From: an uncultured Ruminococcus sp.
GTDB lineage: Bacteria > Bacillota > Clostridia > Oscillospirales > Ruminococcaceae
Assembly (NCBI GenBank): GCA_946544695.1
Contig: CAMNMO010000047.1
Location: 1 to 12,752 of the forward strand
DNA: 12,752 bases
Reading direction: 5' to 3'
Shown here: positions 1 through 6,194 of the stretch, one piece after another
Numbering within the stretch: the stretch's first letter is position 1
Layout of the letters: each line of letters begins with the position of its first letter
The notes under the pieces: generated by a model
The model's input: the letters and a program-made list of their open reading frames with translations, nothing else
Told to the model about the DNA's origin: nothing
Databases searched by the model: none
Position numbers and translations under genes: made by a program

Positions 1-306
1 GCCCTGCTTTCTCGCCTTTGTCAGCGTGGGGTCATTATAGTACATACCGGGTGTGCGGAAAACTATATCGCAGTTGAATATCTCATCGAGATAGTTCTCG
101 CCCAGTGCAAATTCGCAGCCCTTTGCCCTGAAATCTTCGATAAGCAGCGCATCGAACTCACTCTCGTCACGCTTGTCGCAAATAACGCAGTTTATACCTT
201 TAGAAAGAAAGACCTTGATAAGATCCGTATGGCTGACACCTACGCCTATGAAAGCCACTCTTTTATCCTTGATCGAATTGAAATACTTCTGTGCCTTAGT
301 CATCAT
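1..306 (-). CDS. murD: UDP-N-acetylmuramoylalanine--D-glutamate ligase, N-terminal part (cut by window edge)
   Basis: MurD adds D-glutamate to UDP-MurNAc-L-Ala in the cytoplasm during peptidoglycan synthesis. I translated 102 codons with no stop, and the gene runs off the left edge. The visible part is the N-terminal Rossmann-like domain: VAFIGVGVSHTDL (about residues 17-29) is the first strand and glycine turn, and CDKRDESEFD (about 43-52) ends the second strand. FRTPGMYYNDP (about 84-94) fits the MurD motif that reads SPG in many homologues. The start is the ATG at 306, where AGGAG lies about 10 bases upstream. The ATG at 313 is in another frame and hits a stop after five codons. Its own promoter lies directly upstream. 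Only the N-terminal domain is seen, but MurD is much the best fit among Mur ligases. Confidence 0.85.
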   Translation of the reverse strand, partial: MMTKAQKYFNSIKDKRVAFIGVGVSHTDLIKVFLSKGINCVICDKRDESEFDALLIEDFRAKGCEFALGENYLDEIFNCDIVFRTPGMYYNDPTLTKARKQG

Positions 307-371
307 TTCTCATTTCTCCTAATATACAGTTTCATGACACAGCTTAGCTGCGCACATAAATTATCTATTAT

Positions 372-400
372 ATTATACACTATTTTCCCTGAAAACGCAA
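372..400 (-). promoter_or_regulatory. murD promoter (sigma-A type)
   Basis: On the minus strand TTGCGT (395-400) and TATAAT (372-377) are separated by exactly 17 bases, with a perfect -10 box and a -35 box matching the first three consensus bases. It lies about 65 bases upstream of the murD start and points toward it, so murD probably has its own transcript. Confidence 0.7.
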
Positions 401-577
401 GGGGATAGAGCAAAATCAGCGAAATATTATTATCAGCCGCAGTATCGCCCGCTTATCCCGACCGCAAGACCGCATAACGCAGGCTGTACAGTCATCTTAA
501 TAAATGCAGAAAGTAAAAAGCTGCAAATAAGTTCAGGATATAAGGTAAACTTTAAGGTATATTTAAGTAAAGCAGGT

Positions 578-583
578 TATAAT
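578..583 (+). promoter_or_regulatory. Orphan -10 box (candidate small-RNA promoter)
   Basis: A perfect TATAAT is followed by AT-rich DNA, but no good -35 hexamer lies 16-18 bases upstream. No gene follows before the terminator at 652-687. A regulated promoter or a chance match are both possible. Confidence 0.3.
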
Positions 584-589
584 ATATAC

Positions 590-687
590 AAGCTCGTGAG
601 AAGAGCAAATTAAGTATTCACCCTCTCCTATAAATAATTTTACCGCAAAACGGCTCTCTGACTTTTTGTCAGGGAGTCATTTTGTTT
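590..687 (+). ncRNA. Candidate small RNA of about 95 nt
   Basis: The stretch between the TATAAT at 578 and the terminator hairpin at 652-678 has no reading frame with a ribosome-binding site. Near its start GCTC and GAGC (about 592-606) can form a short hairpin. A promoter-like element followed by a terminator with no gene between them is the usual outline of a small RNA, or of a premature-termination leader. No known RNA family was recognised. This is inference from layout only. Confidence 0.25.
652..687 (+). terminator. Rho-independent terminator
   Basis: Eleven base pairs (652-662 with 668-678, two of them G-T wobbles) close a TTTTT loop and are followed by ATTTTGTTT. No plus-strand gene ends just upstream, so it closes a candidate small RNA or serves as an attenuator. 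On the other strand the hairpin is followed by GTTTT, so it could act in both directions. Confidence 0.6.
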
Positions 688-690
688 GCC

Positions 691-750
691 CGAAACTGTA
701 CAGCTGTTTATATACAGTTCGGTGTGATGATAACAGTTGTATATACACAG
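691..750. promoter_or_regulatory. Upstream operator-like repeats (ACAGTT/AACTGT cluster)
   Basis: This block has a CTGTACAG palindrome (697-704), an inverted repeat CTGTTTATATACAG (704-717) with CCGAA/TTCGG-type flanks, and a TGTATATACA palindrome (738-747) flanked by ACAGT. The same ACAGTT/AACTGT word recurs around the downstream promoter. Such half-site clusters suit a dimeric regulator, most simply one of the GntR proteins of the downstream operon. Binding is inferred. Confidence 0.45.
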
Positions 751-849
751 TCGGGCTGCATACACGGCTGATAATTGTTCAGACTATACATCAAACAACT
801 TTTATGTAAACGCTGCATTGTGCAAATTTACAAAGCTTTTCGCAGTGTA

Positions 850-878
850 TTGACAAAACTGTGAAAACTGTGTATACT
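850..878 (+). promoter_or_regulatory. Main promoter of the GntR/ABC operon
   Basis: TTGACA (850-855) and TATACT (873-878) are 17 bases apart, a near-consensus sigma-A promoter. Transcription would start near 885, giving a leader of about 94 bases before the ATG at 979. The -10 box lies inside the inverted repeat at 871-885, which implies repression by a DNA-binding protein. Confidence 0.8.
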
Positions 879-885
879 GTATACA
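871..885. promoter_or_regulatory. Operator overlapping the -10 box
   Basis: TGTATACTGTATACA is a perfect inverted repeat of TGTATAC around one central base. It is flanked by AACTGT (866-871) and ACAGTT (887-892), and further copies lie at 857-862, 906-911 and 915-920. Bound protein would block RNA polymerase. The GntR proteins at 1692-1931 and 2199-2573 are the obvious candidates, because YtrA-type regulators normally repress their own operon. Confidence 0.6.
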
Positions 886-978
886 TACAGTTCAAACGAA
901 ATAAACAGTTGAAACAGTTTGAGCACAGATATACGAACAAAAGAAAGAGACAACGACCCAAAAGAAGGAGACAAAACA

Positions 979-1278
979 ATGAAAGACACAGAAAAGCTCC
1001 GCAGCCTTTTCACTGCGGAGGAGACACAGACAACAACAGAAAAGATCCCCGACAACAAGCTGTACAGGTGGTTCAAAAGCGGGAACTCCACTGCGGCATT
1101 CAGGATAATGGCAGGTGTGTATGTGCTGATAGGAGTCTTCGGGCTGCTGAGAGGCAACACAGGCGGTTCATTCTTCTTCCTGGCAATGGCACCCTGGTTA
1201 CTGGTGCTGGAGGCGGCAGTAAGATCGGAAAAGAAAAACAAAAGGACAAAAGACGAGAACGAAAAAAAGGAGATGTAA
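979..1278 (+). CDS. Small membrane protein of unknown function (99 aa)
   Basis: I do not recognise this family. The start is the ATG at 979, with AAGGAG eight bases upstream. A longer version starting with TTG at 919 has no ribosome-binding site. After a polar N-terminus of about 38 residues come two hydrophobic segments, about 40-58 (AAFRIMAGVYVLIGVFGLL) and 64-81 (SFFFLAMAPWLLVLEAA), then a very charged tail rich in Lys and Glu. This suggests a two-pass hairpin in the membrane. It is the first gene of the operon, two bases ahead of the next small gene. Its first residues (MKDTEK) and ribosome-binding site closely match those of the broken gene at 1477. Being at the head of an ABC operon suggests an accessory or sensing role, but no function is shown. 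Confidence 0.75.
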   Translation: MKDTEKLRSLFTAEETQTTTEKIPDNKLYRWFKSGNSTAAFRIMAGVYVLIGVFGLLRGNTGGSFFFLAMAPWLLVLEAAVRSEKKNKRTKDENEKKEM

Positions 1279-1280
1279 CT

Positions 1281-1457
1281 ATGAAAAACAACAAGGAGTA
1301 CAAAAGGCTCATGGGCAACAGCGCAGCATGGCTCGGCTGTGCAGTGGTGTTCGGAGTGGTGATGGATTCGATGCTGCCGATAGCACTGCTGTTTGCAACG
1401 CTGGGTATCGACGAATACAGCAAGGCAAGAAAACTGAGGAAAGCAAGCGAAGGATAA
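1281..1457 (+). CDS. Very small membrane protein (58 aa)
   Basis: The ATG at 1281 has AAAAAGGAG about nine bases upstream and lies two bases after the stop of the preceding gene, so the two are probably translationally coupled. The protein has a short basic N-terminus, one long or two short hydrophobic stretches (about residues 14-42, WLGCAVVFGVVMDSMLPIAL onward) and a basic C-terminal tail. No known family was recognised. The spacing, ribosome-binding site and hydrophobic profile make it a likely real gene despite its size. Together with its neighbours it forms a set of tiny membrane proteins at the front of the operon. Confidence 0.65.
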   Translation: MKNNKEYKRLMGNSAAWLGCAVVFGVVMDSMLPIALLFATLGIDEYSKARKLRKASEG

Positions 1458-1476
1458 AGATCACGGAGACAGCAAA

Positions 1477-1639
1477 ATGAAAGACACAGAGAAAAAAAGT
1501 CTCAAAAGCTGCGAAAGTATTCTTCCTGCCGAGCCTGTTTTTCAGAGCCTTAAAGGACAGCGGACCTCAGCCCTATATACTGCCCATATTATTTATGTGG
1601 ATAGCAAATGCGGGAGTGACAGCTTCAGCTAAAGCATAA
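1477..1639 (+). pseudogene. Small membrane protein gene with apparent +1 frameshift in an A7 run
   Basis: The ATG at 1477 follows a GGAGAC ribosome-binding site and starts MKDTEKK, matching the first gene of the operon. After the run of seven A (1492-1498) the frame yields an unremarkable peptide. With one A fewer the reading continues as VSKAAKVFFLPSLFFRALKD and then a hydrophobic stretch (PYILPILFMWIANAGVTAS) to the TAA at 1637, giving about 53 residues. The shifted frame has no start codon of its own before the membrane segment, since a TGA at 1478 closes it upstream. So a one-base insertion, a sequencing error, or slippage on the A run is needed to make the membrane protein. The family is unknown. 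Confidence 0.6.
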
Positions 1640-1691
1640 AAATAAACAGGCGTCAGCAAAAAGAGAAATGACGCTGAACAAGGAGACGAAA

Positions 1692-1931
1692 ATGGAAATA
1701 GAGATAGACACAAAAAGCCGACAGCCTATAATAGAACAGGTGGTCGGGCAGATAAAGAGACTGATAGAGAACGGCAGACTTACGGCGGGCGAAGAACTTC
1801 CCGCAGTGAAGGCGCTGGCAGATGAACTGAACATCAGCCGCCTGACAACAGGCAGGGCTTATGACAGGCTTTGCAGCGAAGGTCTGCTGCTGCACAGGAC
1901 GGAAGGCTTTGTGGTAGCATCATCAAAGTAG
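1692..1931 (+). CDS. Minimal GntR-type (YtrA-like) regulator, winged helix only (79 aa)
   Basis: This is a DNA-binding protein with a GntR winged helix-turn-helix: RQPIIEQVVGQIKRLIENG (about 11-29) is helix 1, the AVKALADELNISRLTTGRAY stretch (about 38-57) is the helix-turn-helix, and RLCSEGLLLHRTEGFVV (about 59-75) is the wing. The ATG at 1692 has AAGGAG seven bases upstream. A start at 1668 would place that site inside the gene. It ends straight after the wing. The second GntR at 2199 carries about 45 more residues forming C-terminal helices, which in YtrA-type proteins serve dimerisation. No remnant of such a tail follows the stop. It may bind as a weak monomer, pair with the full-length protein, or be a degenerate copy. 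Confidence 0.85.
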   Translation: MEIEIDTKSRQPIIEQVVGQIKRLIENGRLTAGEELPAVKALADELNISRLTTGRAYDRLCSEGLLLHRTEGFVVASSK

Positions 1932-1967
1932 AAAAAGAGAGAACAAAACTTTAAAGGAGACAGCATC

Positions 1968-2202
1968 ATGAAAAACAGCATAATGAACAGGTCATTGCGG
2001 ATAGCCGCAGCTGCGGTGTCTGTAATATTCACAGTAAAGAAAGACATAGCCGCTGTTTACAGCACAATGCCTAACCACAATTGCGGTAACACTGCTTAAA
2101 GTCGGCGTGTTGGCAGGTGTCATGTTCCTTATAAAAAAGGGCACAGATAAATTCATCAAGCGGAAGGAATACCCCCGCCAAAGAATTGAGGTGGATAAAT
2201 GA
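1968..2202 (+). pseudogene. Small two-segment membrane protein gene, frameshifted
   Basis: The ATG at 1968 has AAAGGAG about nine bases upstream. The first frame gives MKNSIMNRSLRIAAAAVSVI and on to about residue 35, then stops at 2097-2099. The +1 frame is closed by a TAA at 2035 but then runs open as LTTIAVTLLKVGVLAGVMFL, with a basic tail (IKKGTDKFIKRKEY) to the TGA at 2200-2202. That TGA overlaps the ATG of the next gene in an ATGA junction, which is what an intact coupled gene would show. The crossover lies between 2038 and 2097. Dropping one C at 2070-2071 would join the frames (ATG CTA ACC). The intact product would be about 77 residues with two hydrophobic segments. Family unknown. 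Confidence 0.55.
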
Positions 2203-2573
2203 ACATATTTATTGACAATAAAAGCGGTGCACCGATCTACGATCAGATCTTCAACCAGATAAAGACACAGATCATAAACGGAACACTGAAAGAGGACGAA
2301 GCACTGCCCTCCATAAGAAATCTCGCAAAGGACCTGAAGATAAGCGTGGTCACCACAAAGCGTGCCTACGATGAACTTGAACGGGAAGGCTTCATCTACA
2401 CGATAGCGGCGAAAGGCTGCTTCGTGGCACCGAAAAACATTGAACTCATACGTGAAGCAAATCTAAGAAAGATAGAAGAACTCATGGGTGAGATAGGAAA
2501 GCTTGCAGCAAGCTGCGGACTTTCAAAACAAGAATTGATCGAGATGTTTGAATACATCTCGGAGGAGGAGTAA
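2199..2573 (+). CDS. YtrA-type GntR transcriptional regulator
   Basis: At 124 residues this has the normal length for the YtrA subfamily. The winged helix covers about residues 1-75: APIYDQIFNQIKTQIINGTL, then SIRNLAKDLKISVVTTKRAY as helix-turn-helix, then ELEREGFIYTIAAKGCFVA as the wing. A C-terminal helical part (about 80-124, IRKIEEL-like and LSKQELIEMFEYISEEE) provides the expected dimerisation region. The start overlaps the end of the frameshifted gene in an ATGA junction. Four bases separate its stop from the ABC ATPase start. YtrA proteins usually repress an ABC operon that includes their own gene and release it under envelope or antibiotic stress, so the operators near 871-885 are probable targets. 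Confidence 0.92.
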   Translation: MNIFIDNKSGAPIYDQIFNQIKTQIINGTLKEDEALPSIRNLAKDLKISVVTTKRAYDELEREGFIYTIAAKGCFVAPKNIELIREANLRKIEELMGEIGKLAASCGLSKQELIEMFEYISEEE

Positions 2574-2577
2574 CGAA

Positions 2578-3423
2578 ATGACAAATGCCATAGAGATAAA
2601 GGGACTTGTAAAAGAATATAAGGACTTCAAGCTTGATAATGTTGACCTGACACTGCCCGGCGGCTGCATACTGGGTCTTATAGGTGAGAACGGCGCAGGC
2701 AAATCCACACTGATTAAATGCCTGCTGGGTATAATCCACAAGAACTCGGGCAGCATCAGTATACTCGGCAGAGACGCCGATACAGAACTTGCCGATATCA
2801 AAGAGGATATCGGCGTGGTGCTGGACGAAGTTGGCATACCCGACAGCTTCAGGTACAAGCACATAAACGCCGTGATGAAGAACACATTCCGCAACTGGGA
2901 CGAAAAGATGTTCGATGATTACATGGAGAAATTCAAGCTTCCCAAGAACAAGAAGTTCAAGGAGTTCTCACGGGGCATGAAAATGAAAATGGGCATCGCC
3001 ATCGCCCTTTCGCACAAGGCAAAGCTGCTGGTGCTGGACGAAGCCACAAACGGTCTCGACCCTGTCATCAGGGACGAAGTCACCGACCTGTTCTATGAGT
3101 TCACCCGCAGCGAGGATCATTCGATACTCATATCCTCGCACATCGTCAGCGACCTTGAAAAGCTGTGCGATTACGTTTCCTTCATACATAAGGGACAGGT
3201 GCTGCTGAACGAGGAAAAGGACGTTCTGCTTGAAGAATATGCCATCGCACACTGTTCCGAGGAAGAACTGAAAGAACTCGACCCCACCGCTATTCGTGGC
3301 AAAAAGGCAAGCAAGTACGGCGTGCAGGCACTGGTAAGGCGTGATGCCGTACCCGCAGGAATGAACCTTTCCCCCGTTACCATCGAGGAACTGTTCATTT
3401 TCATGATAAAAGAAATAGACTGA
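2578..3423 (+). CDS. ABC transporter ATP-binding protein (YtrB-like)
   Basis: This is the cytoplasmic ATPase that powers the downstream permeases. Its 281 residues contain Walker A GENGAGKST (36-44), a signature motif reading SRGMK (131-135) instead of LSGGQ, Walker B LLVLDEATNGLDP (150-162) and the switch histidine in SSHIVSD (H178). The Q-loop position reads GVVLDE without the usual glutamine. The divergent signature and Q-loop are typical of YtrB-like ATPases, so I do not read them as loss of function. The start is the ATG at 2578, preceded by GGAGGAGGAG. An in-frame upstream ATG at 2548 lies inside the regulator gene. It is the only ATPase for four permeases. The substrate is unknown; peptide antibiotics or envelope components are plausible from the family. 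Confidence 0.95.
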   Translation: MTNAIEIKGLVKEYKDFKLDNVDLTLPGGCILGLIGENGAGKSTLIKCLLGIIHKNSGSISILGRDADTELADIKEDIGVVLDEVGIPDSFRYKHINAVMKNTFRNWDEKMFDDYMEKFKLPKNKKFKEFSRGMKMKMGIAIALSHKAKLLVLDEATNGLDPVIRDEVTDLFYEFTRSEDHSILISSHIVSDLEKLCDYVSFIHKGQVLLNEEKDVLLEEYAIAHCSEEELKELDPTAIRGKKASKYGVQALVRRDAVPAGMNLSPVTIEELFIFMIKEID

Positions 3424-3459
3424 TAATAAACACGGAATACACCGAGAGGAGACAACCTG

Positions 3460-4107
3460 ATGAAAGGTCTGCTTACTAAGGACTTTTTACATATAAAGAC
3501 AGCATATCTGGTATTTTTTCCATACCTGCTGTTTATGACGGTAATGTGTGCGGCAAGCACGTTTGCAAAGGGCAATGTACCGTTTGTTGCCATTCCGTTC
3601 ATCGCCATATTCCAGTCGCTGCTTCCGCTGACGATGATAATGGACGATGCACGCACAGGATTTGACAAAACAGCACTTACGCTGCCGTTTTCAAGGAAAG
3701 ATTATATAATGGAGAAATACCTGCTGACGCTGATAAATGCGCTGGCAAGCAGCATGCTTTTCCTGATATTCACAGCGGGCGCCGCACTTATGGGCAGCAA
3801 CAGCATAACCGACTCGCTTTCGGCTTCATTGCTGATATTTTCATTCAGCATGGTGCTGACCATAGCGGATATGCCGTTTATGACAAAGGCAAAAACAGCT
3901 GCGGGCACACGTAAGGTGTATGCGATATCACTGGTATTATACGGCGCATCGGCAGGGCACTTCATGGCGTTCAAAAGCCTTAAAGACAGCATCAAAAATG
4001 TGCACATACCGCTTCATACCTCAACTGTTGTTTTCGCAGTGATACTGGCAGCTTCCATCATATCGTATCTCATCTCGGCTGCATTTTATGAAAAGAAAGA
4101 TATCTAG
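3460..4107 (+). CDS. ABC-2 type permease, subunit 1
   Basis: This is a 215-residue integral membrane protein with about six hydrophobic segments (roughly 14-34, 40-61, 94-112, 118-139, 151-169, 189-210). Between the second and third lies a family landmark, FDKTALTLPFSRKDYIMEKY (about 69-88), close to the conserved TLPxSRxxxxxxKYL pattern of ABC-2 permeases of the ABC2_membrane_5 type. It starts MKGLLTKDF, like the next permease (MKGLLTKEK). AGGAG lies about nine bases before the ATG. The gap from the ATPase is 36 bases and the ATPase stop is followed in frame by two more stop codons. It probably forms part of the translocation channel. The substrate cannot be told. Confidence 0.88.
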   Translation: MKGLLTKDFLHIKTAYLVFFPYLLFMTVMCAASTFAKGNVPFVAIPFIAIFQSLLPLTMIMDDARTGFDKTALTLPFSRKDYIMEKYLLTLINALASSMLFLIFTAGAALMGSNSITDSLSASLLIFSFSMVLTIADMPFMTKAKTAAGTRKVYAISLVLYGASAGHFMAFKSLKDSIKNVHIPLHTSTVVFAVILAASIISYLISAAFYEKKDI

Positions 4108-4133
4108 GTCTGATATATAAAGGAGTAGACAAT

Positions 4134-4763
4134 ATGAAAGGCTTACTGACAAAAGAAAAATACGTCATGTGGCACAACTGCGGAGTATTCCTGCTGATAC
4201 CGCTGTTCTTCTTTGCTGCAATGGCTATAACACTGTTCTCAAGGCATTCGGAGTTAGACGGTTTCCCCGTAGGCATGGTATACATGTTCATGGGCATCAT
4301 TCCCGTGAATATCTCAAACACAGATATCCAGAGCAAGTGGCATCTGGGCTGCCTGACAATGCCCTACACCCGCAGACAGCTGGTGGCATCAAAGTATATA
4401 TGCGGTCTTATACTGGTCGCAGGCGTTACTGTGGCATGGGTAGTTTTCATGAGTATCTGCGCAATGCTCGGTGCTGTTATCACTTTCAAAACTGTACTCA
4501 GCCTCATTCTTACAGGCTGCGCAATGGGACTTCTGCCTTCAACGGCTATCCTGCCATTCAGCTTCAAGTGGTATGATACTATCGGCGGCAAGCGCATCGT
4601 CCTCGGCGGACTCGCAGGCGGACTGGTAGGCGGCACAAACGTCATTATAATGAACCGTGTCCCAGGACTGACAGGTTCAGCGATATTCTTTGCTGTGATG
4701 GTCGTCGCATTCTTTATCTCCTGGCTCATCTCAAACAGGTTATTCGAGAGGAAGGACGTATGA
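4134..4763 (+). CDS. ABC-2 type permease, subunit 2
   Basis: This 209-residue polytopic membrane protein is a paralogue of the preceding gene. It shares the MKGLLTK start, and the landmark reads KWHLGCLTMPYTRRQLVASK (about 69-88). About six hydrophobic segments can be seen. Residues 149-166 form a glycine-rich stretch (GGKRIVLGGLAGGLVGGT) between two of them, not seen in the neighbours. A ribosome-binding site (AAAGGAG) lies 11 bases upstream. Its stop overlaps the start of the third permease in an ATGA junction, so the two are translationally coupled. It may pair with subunit 1 or with the second pair. Confidence 0.87.
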   Translation: MKGLLTKEKYVMWHNCGVFLLIPLFFFAAMAITLFSRHSELDGFPVGMVYMFMGIIPVNISNTDIQSKWHLGCLTMPYTRRQLVASKYICGLILVAGVTVAWVVFMSICAMLGAVITFKTVLSLILTGCAMGLLPSTAILPFSFKWYDTIGGKRIVLGGLAGGLVGGTNVIIMNRVPGLTGSAIFFAVMVVAFFISWLISNRLFERKDV

Positions 4764-5452
4764 CCATGAGCAGAAAACTAAAAGCACTTTTGCTGTTTGA
4801 CTGGTATAACATGAAGGTGTTATATATATGCACAGCAGTGATGATATTGTCAAGCAGTTATGGGACTCTTATTCAGGCTATACATACAGGATCCGCAAGC
4901 TTGGGTTTCAATGCTTTCATCGGCGGATTCGCAGTGGTGCTGATGAGCACCGCCTTTGCGCATGACGACATGAAGAACATAGGCGTCACCCGCAGGTCGA
5001 TGCCCTATACTGAAGGCGAGATGGTATTGTCGAGATACCTGCCGCTGTTCGCAGTTTCCGTGCTTTCGGTCTTTACAACTGTCATATATGCCTGCATCGG
5101 CGGCGCCGTGCACGGCTACGGCCATGATTTTATAAAGCAGCTGCTTTTCTGCGCAGCCATCATCCTGGATTTCATACTTATCATCCCTGACATTTTCTAC
5201 CCCGTGATATTCCGTTACGGCTACCAAAAGGTGCAGGTCATTTACGGTATCGTAACTACTGTCACGCTGCTTTACGGTTTTATAACATTCATGGTAATGA
5301 TGACGTTAGGCTCCGAAGATGAGACCTCACAGCTTGCAAGTTCGCTGTTTTCAGCGCCCCTCGCTGTCAGCATCGGCAATATCGTATTCGTGATAGTCAT
5401 GACTTTTATTTCCTGCAAATTATCCATCAGGCAGCTGCGCAACGCCGACTGA
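4760..5452 (+). CDS. ABC-2 type permease, subunit 3
   Basis: At 230 residues this is longer than subunits 1 and 2. It starts MTMSRKLKALLLFDWYNMKV, resembling subunit 4 (KKVKALMLTDYYQM) but not the MKGLLTK type. The landmark reads VTRRSMPYTEGEMVLSRYL (about 75-93). Around six hydrophobic segments are present, including about 17-33, 44-64, 94-114, 127-147 and 202-220. The ATG at 4760 overlaps the previous stop. A second in-frame ATG at 4766 is equally close to the AGAGGAAGG ribosome-binding site, so the first two residues are uncertain. A charged loop GSEDETSQ (about 182-189) faces one side of the membrane. Role as for the other permeases. Confidence 0.86.
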   Translation: MTMSRKLKALLLFDWYNMKVLYICTAVMILSSSYGTLIQAIHTGSASLGFNAFIGGFAVVLMSTAFAHDDMKNIGVTRRSMPYTEGEMVLSRYLPLFAVSVLSVFTTVIYACIGGAVHGYGHDFIKQLLFCAAIILDFILIIPDIFYPVIFRYGYQKVQVIYGIVTTVTLLYGFITFMVMMTLGSEDETSQLASSLFSAPLAVSIGNIVFVIVMTFISCKLSIRQLRNAD

Positions 5453-5475
5453 ACAACAGATAAAGGAGATACAAA

Positions 5476-6156
5476 ATGAGCATAAAAAAAGTAAAAGCTC
5501 TAATGCTTACAGATTACTATCAGATGAGTTTCATTTCCATCACGATCATACTGATGCAGATATTTGACAGCCTTTCAATGCTGTTCTGGTCAGCTGCGTC
5601 GGGAGAATGCACCAGCCCGCTTACAGCAAACTTCGGGCTGGTAGCAATGTTCCTGTTGACCAATTCATTCACCCTTGATGAACAGAAAGGCACAAAGATA
5701 TTGAAGAAGACCATGCCCTATACCGACAATGAATTCGTGCTTTCAAAATACCTTATGCCTGTGTTATTCGTAGTTTTCAAGTGCATCTCGGATATAGCGC
5801 TGTCTCTGGCAGGCACGACGATGCATGAGGGCGGCATGAGCGCCAACTTCGGTGAAACGCTGGCTTTTCATATCGTCATGGTCGTCACCAGCATGCTGCT
5901 TCTGCCCATACTGGTATACCCTGCATTTTTCAGATCCAGCTATAAGACTGCCGTGAAGTTTTTTACAGTGGTCGGCACGATCTCCCTGGTGGGTATGATG
6001 GGTATCATGTCAAAGTTCGTAAAAGACATGGTCACCCAAAGAAGCTTCGGCAGAATGCCCGTTCCCGCAGGCATCGCAGCTGTCGCAGTCACTTTAATAC
6101 TGCTTGTTATCTCATACAGGTTATCAGTGAAGTTTCACAGCAAATCTGACAGCTGA
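5476..6156 (+). CDS. ABC-2 type permease, subunit 4
   Basis: This 226-residue polytopic membrane protein is paired with subunit 3 by its N-terminus (KKVKALMLTDYYQM) and by the landmark KKTMPYTDNEFVLSKYL (about 76-92). Hydrophobic segments lie at about 16-38, 54-68, 95-115, 130-150, 163-180 and 196-215. AAAGGAG sits 8-9 bases before the ATG, and the gap from subunit 3 is 23 bases. It is the last permease. The four genes look like duplications that produced two kinds of subunit, which may build one heteromeric channel or two alternative ones with the single ATPase. No substrate-specific motif is seen. Confidence 0.86.
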   Translation: MSIKKVKALMLTDYYQMSFISITIILMQIFDSLSMLFWSAASGECTSPLTANFGLVAMFLLTNSFTLDEQKGTKILKKTMPYTDNEFVLSKYLMPVLFVVFKCISDIALSLAGTTMHEGGMSANFGETLAFHIVMVVTSMLLLPILVYPAFFRSSYKTAVKFFTVVGTISLVGMMGIMSKFVKDMVTQRSFGRMPVPAGIAAVAVTLILLVISYRLSVKFHSKSDS

Positions 6157-6194
6157 TACCCATATCCCACTAACGATCAAGGAGCTGATCTTAG

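Larger units (their letters stand above)
401..849. other. Gene-poor intergenic region
   Basis: No open reading frame with a convincing ribosome-binding site was found on either strand. The part from 401 to 540 shows nothing clear apart from a CTGTACAG palindrome at 484-491. The rest holds the orphan promoter and terminator (578-687) and the ACAGTT/AACTGT repeats (from about 694), listed separately. The TAAGGTA direct repeat at 541-547 and 553-559 has no known meaning. Confidence 0.5.

Noticed and set aside
690..925. CRISPR-like interpretation of the repeated ACAGTT words
   Set aside because: The repeats are six bases, irregularly spaced and in both orientations, as expected for operator half-sites and not for a CRISPR array.
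861..1280. Upstream part of a 198-residue plus-strand reading frame
   Set aside because: Only its last 58 codons (from 1281) have a start with ribosome-binding site. The upstream part overlaps the promoter and the 99-residue gene, and its composition is that of an out-of-frame shadow.
2482..2894. Minus-strand reading frames opposite the ABC ATPase
   Set aside because: They are antisense shadows of a gene with complete ABC motifs and have no start signals.
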